From: Mycobacterium sp. URHB0044
Lineage (GTDB): Bacteria; Actinomycetota; Actinomycetes; Mycobacteriales; Mycobacteriaceae
DNA: 64,000 nucleotides
Direction: 5' to 3'
Assembly (NCBI RefSeq): GCF_000620625.1
Contig: NZ_JIAW01000007.1
Span: 186,001-250,000 of the forward strand
Shown: positions 53,240 through 61,506 of the stretch, in pieces
Layout: every line of letters starts with the position of its first letter
Position numbering within the stretch: position 1 is the stretch's first letter
Position numbers and translations under genes: made by a program
The notes under the pieces: model-generated
Database searches by the model: none
What the model was told of the DNA's origin: nothing
What the model saw: only the letters and a program-made list of their open reading frames with translations

Positions 53240-54604
53240 GTGAGCATCGATGATGTCGCGACCGACGACGAGCGCAAGAAGAACGTCTACCACTTCGACC
53301 GGCACACGCCCGAGTACCGGCTGCAATTCGAGAAGATCACCGAGGAGATGCAGTCCCGGTGCCCGGTGGCGTGGAGCGATACCTACGAGGGGCACTGGGT
53401 CGCCGCGGACAGCAAGCACGTCTTCGAACTGGCCCGCTGCCCCGTGGTCTCCAACGATCACGACATCCACGGTGAACGCAAGGGCTATCAGGGCATCACC
53501 ATTCCCAAGGCCAGCCGCGCCACGGTGGTGCGCGGCGGCATTCTGGAGATGGACGAGCCCGAACACAGCACCTACCGCGGCGCGCTGAACCCCTACCTGT
53601 CCCCCGCCGCGGTGAAGCGGTGGGTGCCGTTCATCGACGAGATCACCCGAGCGGCGCTCGACGAGAAGATCGAAACGGGTCGAATCGACTTCGTCGACGA
53701 TCTCGCGAACATCGTGCCCGCTGTGCTCACGTTGGCGATGATGGGCATCGAGCTGAACAAGTGGCCGATTTACAGTGAGCCCGCGCACCTTTCGGTGTCC
53801 ACCCCTGAACATTCGCCCGACGCCGAGCGCGTCGCGCAGATGAACCGGCAGATGGGGCTCGATCTGCTCACCAACATGATCGAGATTCGTGAGAATCCGC
53901 GGCCCGGGATGGTGAATGCCCTTCTGCAACTGCGCATCGACGGCGAGCCCGCCCCCGACTTGGAGATCATGGGCAACCTGGGCCTGATCATCGGCGGTGG
54001 GTTCGACACCACGACCGCATTGACCGCGCACTCGCTGGAATGGCTGTCGGAACATCCGGACGAGCGCGAGCTGCTCAGCCGGGAACGCGACACCCTGCTC
54101 AACCCGGCCACCGAGGAGTTCCTGCGCTACTACACCCCCGCGCCTGGTGACGGCCGCACCTTCGCCGACGACGTCGAGGTCGAAGGGCACCGGTTCAAGG
54201 AGGGCGAGCGGCTCTGGATCTCGTGGGCGATGGCCAACCGCGACCCGGCGGTGTTCGAGGAACCCAACGAGATCGTTCTGGACCGGAAGGGCAACAGGCA
54301 CTTCAGTTTCGGCATCGGTGTCCACCGCTGCGTCGGCTCCAACGTCGCGCGCACGGTGTTCAAGTCGATGTTGACCGCGGTGCTCGACCGGATGCCCGAC
54401 TACCGGTGCGATCCCGAGGGCACCGAGCACTACGAGACCATCGGCGTCATCCAGGGCATGAAGCACCTGCCGGCCGACTTCACTCCCGGCAAGCGGCTCG
54501 GCGCCGGCCTGGACGAGACACTCGAGAAGCTGCAACGAATCTGCGACGAGCAGGGACTCGCACGGCCCATCACCGAGCGCAAGGAAGCAGCGGTCATCGA
54601 CTGA
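53240..54604 (+). CDS. Cytochrome P450 (2)
   Basis: A 454-residue P450 from GTG 53240. I-helix GGGFDTTT, K-helix ExxR in EEFLRYYTP, heme loop FSFGIGVHRCVGSNVAR with axial Cys at about residue 364. There is a C-terminal extension after the usual end (LDETLEKLQRICDEQGLARPITERKEAAVID). Substrate probably large and hydrophobic. Its genetic unit (two SDRs, ferredoxin, P450) is a self-contained hydroxylation/oxidation cassette divergent from the mce operon. Confidence 0.94.
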   Translation: MSIDDVATDDERKKNVYHFDRHTPEYRLQFEKITEEMQSRCPVAWSDTYEGHWVAADSKHVFELARCPVVSNDHDIHGERKGYQGITIPKASRATVVRGGILEMDEPEHSTYRGALNPYLSPAAVKRWVPFIDEITRAALDEKIETGRIDFVDDLANIVPAVLTLAMMGIELNKWPIYSEPAHLSVSTPEHSPDAERVAQMNRQMGLDLLTNMIEIRENPRPGMVNALLQLRIDGEPAPDLEIMGNLGLIIGGGFDTTTALTAHSLEWLSEHPDERELLSRERDTLLNPATEEFLRYYTPAPGDGRTFADDVEVEGHRFKEGERLWISWAMANRDPAVFEEPNEIVLDRKGNRHFSFGIGVHRCVGSNVARTVFKSMLTAVLDRMPDYRCDPEGTEHYETIGVIQGMKHLPADFTPGKRLGAGLDETLEKLQRICDEQGLARPITERKEAAVID

Positions 54605-54982
54605 CGCCCTTCCCTTCTTTCGCCGAGTGTGAAGGTATGTGCGAGTTTTCGTGCTCAAAGTCAAGCGGCCAGTGCGACGTCTAGGGGCGAGTGCCTTCCT
54701 ACCGCAAGCGCGCGTGTTTGCGGGCAATACGAAGCGAAATGCCGGTACTTCGCGCGCGCTCGCACGCCCCCGGGGATGGTCGAGAACTCAGGCGCTACAC
54801 ACCGATTGCCCGCCTACGAGCGACATTTCAGCACCGCCGCGAAGTTCCGCTAGGCGGTCACCCGTCTGCGAATCGAAAAGTCGCTGTTAGGTGGGCATTT
54901 TCAGTGCATACTCCGACCCCCATCGGCCCTCCCGGTTCACGAGCGCTTTCGGTCGGTGAGAACGAAACCGCTCTCAAATCCC
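54605..54982. other. Intergenic region between convergent P450 and acyl-CoA dehydrogenase genes
   Basis: About 380 nt with no convincing gene. It has short inverted repeats: CCGCAA-N10-TTGCGG near 54702, and TGAGA-N10-TCTCA near 54957–54976, just before the end of the converging gene. These may serve as transcription ends, but neither has a clear T-run. The composition (many CGCG/GCGC steps) looks like non-coding mycobacterial spacer. Confidence 0.5.
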
Positions 54983-56158
54983 TTACGGGCGGGGCAGTCC
55001 GAGCACCTGCTGGGCGATGATGTTGCGCTGGATCTCCGATGTTCCACCGGCGATGGTGCCGGAGAAGCTGCGGGCATACCGCTCGAACCAGCTGGCGAAG
55101 TAGTGGTCGAGGTTCATGTGCGCGTAGGGGCCCGACATCGACGGATGGAGCAGGCCGTCCGGGCCGGCGCCGGTCAGAGCGTTGCTCGCGGCGCGCATCT
55201 CGGCCTCCGCGCCGAGCAGCTTGGGTATCGACACCGCGGCGACGTCCACCTCACCGCGCGACGCCTGCGCCAAGCCCACGGAGCCGAGCAACCGCAGCGC
55301 CTGGTAGTCCATGATCGTGCTGGCCAGCTCGTCGCGCTCCAGTGCATTGCTCGGCCGAAAGTCCGCTATGGAGTTGGCGATTCGATCCGCGAACCCCAGC
55401 CACATCATGGTCCGCTCATGGCCCAGCGACCCGTTCGCCACCTTCCAGCCGCCGTTGAGCGGGCCGACGAGGTTCTCGGCGGGCACGCGAACGTCGGTGA
55501 AGAAGACCTCGTTGAAGTCCTTGTTCTCCTCGCCGCAGATGTCCGCGAACGGCCGGCACACCACGCCCGGCAAATCGGTCGGGATGATCAGCACGCTGAT
55601 GCCCTTGTGCTTCGGAGCATCTGGATCGGTGCGCACGAAGGTCAGCAGCCAGTCGGCGTCGTGTGCGCCGGACGTCCACACCTTCTGTCCGTTGACGATG
55701 AAGTCGTCACCGTCACGAACAGCGCGCGTTCGCAGCGACGCCAGGTCGGAACCGGCGCTCGGCTCGCTCATGCCGAGCGACGCCGTACGCTCGCCGCGCA
55801 ACACGGGCACCGCCCAGCGTTGCTTCTGTTCGGCACTGCCGAACGAAATCAGCGACGCCGCAATGATGTTGACGCCCTGCGGATTGAAGCTGTGATAGAT
55901 CCGGCGCTTGCACAGCTCCTCGAGATGGACGTACTGCTGCAGCACCGAGGCGTTGCGGCCGCCGAACTCCGGCGGCTGCGCGGGAAGCAGCCAGCCGTTG
56001 TCGTAGAGCAGCCGCTGCCAGTCCCTGGCCCACTGCGGCATGTGCGACACCGACCGAGGGCGCTCGAGGGTTTCCGCGGGCGACGGCAGGTGCTCGTCGA
56101 GGAACGCGGAGAACTCCGCGCGGAACTCTTCGACGTCGGCATCAAATTTGAGTTGCAT
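54983..56158 (-). CDS. Acyl-CoA dehydrogenase, large subunit of a likely heteromeric enzyme
   Basis: A 391-residue ACAD-fold protein. The FAD/substrate motif SLGMSEPSAGSDLASLRTRAV and the C-terminal IAGGTSEIQRNIIAQQVLGLPR are intact. The middle helix segment that normally reads YxxxRxQFGxxI appears degenerate (IMDYQALRLLGSVG). This fits the alpha2beta2 ACADs known in mycobacterial steroid degradation (FadE26–27, FadE28–29), in which two half-competent subunits share active sites. Its start overlaps the upstream subunit gene by 17 nt. Confidence 0.87.
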   Translation of the reverse strand: MQLKFDADVEEFRAEFSAFLDEHLPSPAETLERPRSVSHMPQWARDWQRLLYDNGWLLPAQPPEFGGRNASVLQQYVHLEELCKRRIYHSFNPQGVNIIAASLISFGSAEQKQRWAVPVLRGERTASLGMSEPSAGSDLASLRTRAVRDGDDFIVNGQKVWTSGAHDADWLLTFVRTDPDAPKHKGISVLIIPTDLPGVVCRPFADICGEENKDFNEVFFTDVRVPAENLVGPLNGGWKVANGSLGHERTMMWLGFADRIANSIADFRPSNALERDELASTIMDYQALRLLGSVGLAQASRGEVDVAAVSIPKLLGAEAEMRAASNALTGAGPDGLLHPSMSGPYAHMNLDHYFASWFERYARSFSGTIAGGTSEIQRNIIAQQVLGLPRP

Positions 56159-57140
56159 CGAATTCCTCGGCGATCATCGCGCGGTGCTCGGCGGCGCCGC
56201 CCAGCAACAGTTCTCCGGCCTTCGCCCGCTTCAAAGCGAACTGAAGGTCGTTCTCCCAGGTGAATCCCATCGCGCCGAACGTCTGCAGGCCGTGCCGGAA
56301 GACCAGCGCCTGACACTCCCCCGCCGACGCCTTCGCCATCGCGGCCGCCAGACGTCGCCGGGGGTCGTCGGCGGCGATGGTGAGTGCCGAGAAGTAGGAC
56401 AGCGCACGGGCCCGCTCGATGGCGACGTGCATGTCGACGGCCTTGTGTTGAATGGCCTGGAAGGAACCGATCGGCACGCCGAACTGGTAGCGGCTCTTGG
56501 CGTGCTCGAGGGCGAGGTCCAGAATGCGCTGGCACGCCCCGACCATGGTGATCGACATGCCCAGCAGCGCGACGTGCCGGGCCCGCTCGGTGTCGGCTTC
56601 GAGGCGCTCCGAGTCCGCGACCTCAACGCCCGCGAACGACACTTCGGCGACGTGCAGCACCGGGTCGAAGATCTCGCTGCGCCGGGTGGTCACCGCGTCG
56701 GCGCCAACCAGAAAGACACCGGCGGCCGTCACCACCGCCAGGCGCTCGGCCCGGTCACCGTCGAGCACGTGGCGGGCGGTGCCCTCGAGGATCCAACCTT
56801 CGGCGTTTCGGTGCGCGGTGACGCCGCCGTAGACGGCCGTACCGGCCCCCAAGGGGTCGAACCTGTCGCCGACCAGGGGCGCGAACTGCGTCAAGGTGGC
56901 GAGGAACGGCGTCGGATCCGTGGCGCGACCCAACTCCTCAAGCACGATCGCCAACTCGACGGCGTTCTCCGGATCGGTCAGCTCCGTCCAGCCGGCGTCG
57001 ACGTAGGTCTTCCACAGCGGCTGCGGGTCGGCGTCGTCCTCGGCCACGCCGCGAACGAGCGACGGCGGACACTGCTTGCCGACGGCATCGCGCACGGTCT
57101 CCTGCCATAGCCGCTGATCAGCATCCATCTCCAACAGCAT
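56142..57140 (-). CDS. Acyl-CoA dehydrogenase, small subunit of a likely heteromeric enzyme
   Basis: A 332-residue ACAD-fold protein that lacks the SEPxAGSD loop but has HAKSRYQFGVPIGSFQAIQHKAVDMHVAIERARAL and HGLQTFGAMGFTWENDLQFALKRAK, the parts missing or altered in the larger subunit. ATG 57140 has a strong AGGAGG 8 nt upstream; the open frame extends to 57188 without one. First gene of the two-gene unit, 38 nt downstream of a perfect operator. It should introduce a double bond into an acyl-CoA, perhaps on a short branched side chain. Confidence 0.87.
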   Translation of the reverse strand: MLLEMDADQRLWQETVRDAVGKQCPPSLVRGVAEDDADPQPLWKTYVDAGWTELTDPENAVELAIVLEELGRATDPTPFLATLTQFAPLVGDRFDPLGAGTAVYGGVTAHRNAEGWILEGTARHVLDGDRAERLAVVTAAGVFLVGADAVTTRRSEIFDPVLHVAEVSFAGVEVADSERLEADTERARHVALLGMSITMVGACQRILDLALEHAKSRYQFGVPIGSFQAIQHKAVDMHVAIERARALSYFSALTIAADDPRRRLAAAMAKASAGECQALVFRHGLQTFGAMGFTWENDLQFALKRAKAGELLLGGAAEHRAMIAEEFDATQI

Positions 57141-57177
57141 CCGGCCGCCTCCTGCTTTCGCTCGCCTGGTCCCGCAT

Positions 57178-57192
57178 GAGAATAACATTCTC
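57178..57192. promoter_or_regulatory. GAGAAT-N3-ATTCTC operator, site 9 (perfect)
   Basis: Perfect palindrome GAGAAT-AAC-ATTCTC, 37 nt upstream of the start of the acyl-CoA dehydrogenase pair. With site 2 it defines the consensus. Confidence 0.7.
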
Positions 57193-57300
57193 GGTATTGG
57201 TGCATTCGTTCTCTTGTCACCGCTACCGCGTTACCCCTGATCGGCGCTACGCGACTGACCAGCACACACTCCGACCAGCGCGGACGTAAGCACACTGCTG

Positions 57301-57315
57301 GAGAACATTATTCTT
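57301..57315. promoter_or_regulatory. GAGAAT-N3-ATTCTC operator, site 10 (degenerate)
   Basis: Reads GAGAAC-ATT-ATTCTT, one change in each half. About 77 nt upstream of the rightward amidohydrolase operon at 57392. Confidence 0.55.
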
Positions 57316-57329
57316 GCTTATGAAGAACA

Positions 57330-57347
57330 AGCCTCTAGACTGAGGCT
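57330..57347. promoter_or_regulatory. Perfect inverted repeat AGCCTC-N6-GAGGCT before amidohydrolase B
   Basis: Six-base arms around TAGACT, 45 nt upstream of the start codon at 57392. Could be an operator for a second regulator or a hairpin in the 5' leader. Confidence 0.4.
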
Positions 57348-57391
57348 AGGTCCGGCGGCGTCCTCGGCTGGACGAACACCCAAAAGGACGG

Positions 57392-58516
57392 ATGGCGTGG
57401 AGCGACGTGAAAGAACTCAGTGACGGGGCGGGCAATGTCGTGAAGACGCCCGTCGTCGACGCCAGCGTGCACATCTTCTGCCAGTCCAACAAGGACCTGC
57501 GCCAGAACTTCCTGCGCGAGCCGTTCCGAAGCCGCGGCTTCCCCGACTACGAGATGGACTGGTACGGCGCGCCCGGCGGCGAGTACGTCAAGGGCAGCAA
57601 GGGTCCCGACCGCCAGTACCCGGGCTCGGTGCCGGAGTTGGTCGCCGAGGAGCTCTTCGGCAAGCGCGGCGTCGACGTCGCGATCCTGCATCCGATGACG
57701 CGCGGCATCATGCCGGACCGGCACCTGGGCTCGGCGATCGCCGCCGCCCACAACGAGATGATGGTGACCCGCTGGCTGGACGGCGAGTTCGGGGACGGGT
57801 TCCGCGGCACCATCAGGGTCAACCCGGACGACGTCGCGGGAGCACTGCGCGAGATCGAGAAGTACAAGGATCACCCCCGAGTCGTGCAGATCGGCATCCC
57901 GCTGCAGTCGCGCGAGCTCTACGGCAAGCCGCAGTTCTGGCCGTTGTGGGACGCCGCGGCGGAGGCGAATCTGCCAGTGGCAGTCCACATCGAGGTCGGA
58001 GCGGGCATCGCGTTCCCGCCGACGCCGAGCGGGAAGGCCCGCACCTACGAGCAGTATCTGTCCTTCATGTCGCTGAACTACCTGTACCACCTGATGAACA
58101 TGATCGCCGAGGGCGTGTTCGAGCGGACGCCGACGCTGAAGTTCGTCTGGGCCGACGGTGCGGCCGACATGCTGACGCCCTTCATGTGGCGGATGGACTG
58201 CTTCGGCCGTCCCCACCTGGAGCAGACGCCGTGGGCACCGAAGATGCCGAGTGATTACCTGCCTGGCCACGTCTACTTCGTGCAGGGCAGCCTCGACGGC
58301 CCCGGCGACGTCGACTTCGCGGGCGAGTGGTTCAGCTTCACCGGCAAGGACGACATGACGATGTTCGGCTCCAGCTATCCGCACTGGGACAGTGGCGTTC
58401 TCGCGGTGCCCGCCAGCTACAGCGCCGAACAGCGAGACAAGCTCTGCTGGCGCAACGCCGCCGAGTTGTACGGCATTGAAAGTTCAGTCATTCCGTCCGC
58501 CGTTGCGGCACAGTAG
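57392..58516 (+). CDS. Amidohydrolase-2 family protein, paralogue B
   Basis: A 374-residue TIM-barrel protein of the same family as 26220–27410. The metal motif at the N-terminus reads PVVDASVHIFCQ; later landmarks are VAVHIEVGAGI, LKFVWADGAADML and FGSSYPHWDSG, in which the usual Asp of GSDYPH is Ser. That loss of the conserved Asp suggests altered chemistry or a non-catalytic partner. AAAAGGA precedes the ATG. First gene of a rightward unit with paralogue C, a Rieske protein and a hydrolase. Confidence 0.82.
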   Translation: MAWSDVKELSDGAGNVVKTPVVDASVHIFCQSNKDLRQNFLREPFRSRGFPDYEMDWYGAPGGEYVKGSKGPDRQYPGSVPELVAEELFGKRGVDVAILHPMTRGIMPDRHLGSAIAAAHNEMMVTRWLDGEFGDGFRGTIRVNPDDVAGALREIEKYKDHPRVVQIGIPLQSRELYGKPQFWPLWDAAAEANLPVAVHIEVGAGIAFPPTPSGKARTYEQYLSFMSLNYLYHLMNMIAEGVFERTPTLKFVWADGAADMLTPFMWRMDCFGRPHLEQTPWAPKMPSDYLPGHVYFVQGSLDGPGDVDFAGEWFSFTGKDDMTMFGSSYPHWDSGVLAVPASYSAEQRDKLCWRNAAELYGIESSVIPSAVAAQ

Positions 58517-58537
58517 AGGGATAGCGAGGGAGGCAAT

Positions 58538-59689
58538 ATGACCTTGTCGAGCACGTCAGCCAATCCACGAGTGCCTGCCGCCGAACGCATCGCCGTCCGG
58601 TGCGTGGACTCCGACGTCCACCCCATGCCCAAACGCGGCCAGTTGGTGGAGTACATCCCCGAGCCGTGGCGCAGCAAGTACTTCCTCAGTCACCACGTCG
58701 GCGACACGATCTACTACGACGCCCCTGACTACGCACACTCCTACGCCATGCGCGTCGACAGCTTCCCGCCCGACGGCGAGTTCGCCTGCAGCGACCCCGA
58801 CATGGCGTTGCGGCAGTTGATCATGGAGGCCGGCTCCGACATCGCGATCCTGGAGCCCACGCACGTCGAGTCCCGTCTGGCCGAGGCCACGCAGGCCTAC
58901 TGCATAGCCACGAACTCCTGGCTGGCCGACCACTGGCTGGACAGCCACAACAACTGGCACGAACGGTGGCGAGGTTCCATCTGCATCGCCATCGAGGATC
59001 CGGTCGGCAGCGTCCGCGAGATCGAGAAGTGGGCCGAGCACCCCTACATGTCGCAGATCCTGATCAAGGCCGAACCGCGGCCGTCATGGGGAGACCCGAT
59101 CTACGACCCGATCTGGGCCGCCGCAACGAAGTACGACATGCCGATCAGCTGTCACCTGTCCCGCGGCGTCTACGAGACGCTGCCGATTCCACCGGTGGGC
59201 CTGCCGAGCTACAACCACGACTTCATGGTCACCTACTCGCTGCTGGCGGCCAACCAGGTGATGAGCCTGATCTTCGACGGCACCTTCGATCGACACCCCA
59301 CCCTGAAGATCGTGTTCATCGAGCACGCTTTTACCTGGATCCTGCCGTTGATGTGGCGGATGGACGCCATCTACGAGAAGCGCAAGTCGTGGATGGACAT
59401 CAAGCGCAAGCCAAGTGAGTACGTCAAGGACAACATCAAGTTCACCACCCAGCCGCTGGACTACCCCGAGGACAAGACCGAGCTCTCGCGGGCATTCGAG
59501 TGGATGGACTGCGAGAAGATTCTGCTCTACAGCAGCGATTACCCGCACTGGACGTTCGACGACCCCCGCTGGCTGGTCAAGCACCTGCCCGAGCACGCGC
59601 GCGAAGCCATCATGTTCCGCAACGGCATCGAGACCTACAAGCTGCCGGACACGGTGCCGGTGCTCGAGGGCCAGGTCCGGGTGTTCTGA
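58538..59689 (+). CDS. Amidohydrolase-2 family protein, paralogue C
   Basis: A 383-residue protein with the intact N-terminal metal motif VDSDVHPMP, barrel strands SCHLSRG and IVFIEHAFTW, and YSSDYPHWTFDDP with the conserved Asp. It lies 21 nt after paralogue B, so the two may form a heteromer in which C is the catalytic member. The family includes ACMSD-like decarboxylases and C–C or C–N hydrolases; in this setting it may open or trim a ring-derived acid. Inference only. Confidence 0.83.
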   Translation: MTLSSTSANPRVPAAERIAVRCVDSDVHPMPKRGQLVEYIPEPWRSKYFLSHHVGDTIYYDAPDYAHSYAMRVDSFPPDGEFACSDPDMALRQLIMEAGSDIAILEPTHVESRLAEATQAYCIATNSWLADHWLDSHNNWHERWRGSICIAIEDPVGSVREIEKWAEHPYMSQILIKAEPRPSWGDPIYDPIWAAATKYDMPISCHLSRGVYETLPIPPVGLPSYNHDFMVTYSLLAANQVMSLIFDGTFDRHPTLKIVFIEHAFTWILPLMWRMDAIYEKRKSWMDIKRKPSEYVKDNIKFTTQPLDYPEDKTELSRAFEWMDCEKILLYSSDYPHWTFDDPRWLVKHLPEHAREAIMFRNGIETYKLPDTVPVLEGQVRVF

Positions 59690-59690
59690 G

Positions 59691-60080
59691 TTGGACAACC
59701 AGAAGACGCCCCGGCTGGCGCAGGGGCGGGAGCACGTCGTGGCCACGGTCGACGAAATCCCGCCGGGCACACACCTACTGGTGCCGATCGGACGCCACGG
59801 TGTCGGCGTCTACAACGTCAACGGCACGTTCTACGCCATCGCGAATTACTGCCCGCACGAGGGCGGACCGCTGTGTTCGGGCCGCGCCCGTGGCCGCAAC
59901 ATCGTCGATGAGAGCGTGCCGGGCGACGCGGTGATGGTGCGCGACCAGGAATTCATCTTCTGCCCCTGGCATCAATGGGGTTTCGAGCTCGCCACGGGGA
60001 CCACTGCGGTCAAGCCGGAGTGGAGCATCCGCACCTACCCGGTACGGGTCGTCGGCGACGACGTCCTCGTCACCGCCTGA
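59691..60080 (+). CDS. Rieske [2Fe-2S] ferredoxin-type protein
   Basis: A 129-residue protein with a single Rieske domain: NYCPHEGGPLC supplies Cys-His and FCPWHQWGFEL supplies Cys-His (CxH…CxxH). It probably starts at TTG 59691, one base after the amidohydrolase stop; a GTG further in is a less likely start. It is either an electron carrier for an oxygenase or a structural partner of the amidohydrolases. No large oxygenase subunit is encoded nearby. Confidence 0.85.
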   Translation: MDNQKTPRLAQGREHVVATVDEIPPGTHLLVPIGRHGVGVYNVNGTFYAIANYCPHEGGPLCSGRARGRNIVDESVPGDAVMVRDQEFIFCPWHQWGFELATGTTAVKPEWSIRTYPVRVVGDDVLVTA

Positions 60081-60097
60081 CCAGCACAGGAGATCCG

Positions 60098-60970
60098 TTG
60101 CCCAACAAGAAGATCGAGATCAACGGCGGTAACGTCGTGTACGAGATCCTCGGCAAGGAGGGTGACTTCATCGCCCTCACTCCCGGTGGCCGGTTCAGCA
60201 AGGACATCCCCGGTCTGAAACCGCTGGCGCGCGAACTGGTCAAGGGCGGCTACCGCGTGCTGCTGTGGGACCGGCCCAACTGCGGCAAGTCCGACGTCCA
60301 GTTCTACGGCCTCAGCGAATCGCACATGCGCGCAGAGACGTTGCAGCAACTCATCACCAAGCTCGACATCGGTCCGTGCATCATCGCCGGCGGGTCCGGC
60401 GGTGCGCGGGACTCGATGATCACCACGATGCTCTACCCCGAACTGGTCACGAAGCTCGTGGTGTGGAACATCGTGGGCGGCGTGTACGGCTCCTTCGTGC
60501 TCGGCGGGCACTACATCACGCCGAGCATCCTGGCCGTCCGCGGGCTCGGCATCAAGGGCCTGTTGCGCGTTCCCGAATGGAAGGAGCGCATCGCGGAGAA
60601 CCCCGACAATGAAGCGCGCTTCCTGGCGCTCGACGAGGACGAGTTCCTCAAGGTCATGCTGCGCTGGCTCAATGCGTTCGTGTCCAAACCGGGTCAGACC
60701 ATCCCGGGCGTGCCCGACGAGATGTTCGACAACATCAAGGTTCCGACGCTGATCATCCGCGGTGGCGAGAACGATTGGGACCACCCGAAGCGGACGTCGC
60801 TGGAAGTCAGCTGCCTGATCAAGGGTTCCAAGCTCATCGACCCGCCGTGGCCGGAGGATGCCTGGGAGCGTGCCGGCGAAAAGTATGCATCGGGTAAGGC
60901 CAAGCGGTTCAACCTGTTCGATACGTGGGTGCAGGCTGCGCCGGCCATCCTGGACTTCCTGGCGAAGTGA
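60098..60970 (+). CDS. Alpha/beta-hydrolase fold protein
   Basis: A 290-residue hydrolase from TTG 60098, with AGGAG upstream. VYEILGKEGDFIALTPGGRFSKDIPGLKPLARELVKGGYRVLLWDRPNCGKSD is the usual fold opening; the nucleophile elbow is AGGSGGARDS (Ser ~100). The third-residue pattern GGSGGA rather than GHSMGG resembles C–C bond hydrolases (MhpC/BphD/HsaD) and some esterases. With the amidohydrolases and Rieske protein it could open a ring-cleavage product. Last gene of the unit. Confidence 0.83.
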   Translation: MPNKKIEINGGNVVYEILGKEGDFIALTPGGRFSKDIPGLKPLARELVKGGYRVLLWDRPNCGKSDVQFYGLSESHMRAETLQQLITKLDIGPCIIAGGSGGARDSMITTMLYPELVTKLVVWNIVGGVYGSFVLGGHYITPSILAVRGLGIKGLLRVPEWKERIAENPDNEARFLALDEDEFLKVMLRWLNAFVSKPGQTIPGVPDEMFDNIKVPTLIIRGGENDWDHPKRTSLEVSCLIKGSKLIDPPWPEDAWERAGEKYASGKAKRFNLFDTWVQAAPAILDFLAK

Positions 60971-60987
60971 TGCCCAACCGGATCGCG

Positions 60988-61461
60988 TCACACCGTGCGG
61001 ATGTGCACCTCGCAGTTGAGCGACGCCTCCAGCGCGGTGTGCACCCGACTCTCCGGCACCCGCTCCAGGTCCGCCTTGCGCAGCGTCACGTGCACGATGT
61101 CCCAGCCCTCGCTGCCCGCCACTCTGTCGACGTCTCCACGCAGGCCCATGCCGGCCAGTACGCCATGGGCGTCGTCGTCGGTGCCCCTGCTGACGTAGGT
61201 CACCACCCCGGCGGTCGGCGTCGTGCCGAACGCCTTGCTGCACAACGCGATCGCCGCCAGCTTCAGCTCGTCGGCGTCGTCGCCGGCGATGAGGATCTCG
61301 ACCTGTCGCCGCTTGGCGGGCATCGCCGTCAGGTCTGCGTCGACCACCTCGGCACCGGCGGACGCGGCCAGTTCGCACAGCGTCGTCATGCCCTCCGTCA
61401 ACCGGGTGGCGGTGAGCTCGGCCGACGGGTCGACGTCGACGCGCACCACCGCAGTTCTCAT
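60988..61461 (-). CDS. Conserved protein of unknown function
   Basis: A 157-residue soluble protein starting MRTAVVRVDVDPSAELTATRLTEGM. It shows an alternating alpha/beta pattern (GAEVVDADLTAMPAKRRQVEILIAGDDADELKLAAIALCSKAF…GVVTYVSRGTDDDAHGVLAGMGL) but no motif I know. Divergent from the NuoF-like gene with a 45-nt spacer, so the two may share control. No signal peptide or membrane segment. Confidence 0.65.
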   Translation of the reverse strand: MRTAVVRVDVDPSAELTATRLTEGMTTLCELAASAGAEVVDADLTAMPAKRRQVEILIAGDDADELKLAAIALCSKAFGTTPTAGVVTYVSRGTDDDAHGVLAGMGLRGDVDRVAGSEGWDIVHVTLRKADLERVPESRVHTALEASLNCEVHIRTV

Positions 61462-61506
61462 GCCCGCCAGCCTATCCCGCGGCACAACGGCTAGAAGGAA
61501 ACAGTC

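Noticed and set aside
54638..54890. Short plus-strand open frames in the gap after the second P450
   Set aside because: No ribosome sites, skewed composition, several overlapping frames open at once, and no recognisable motifs.
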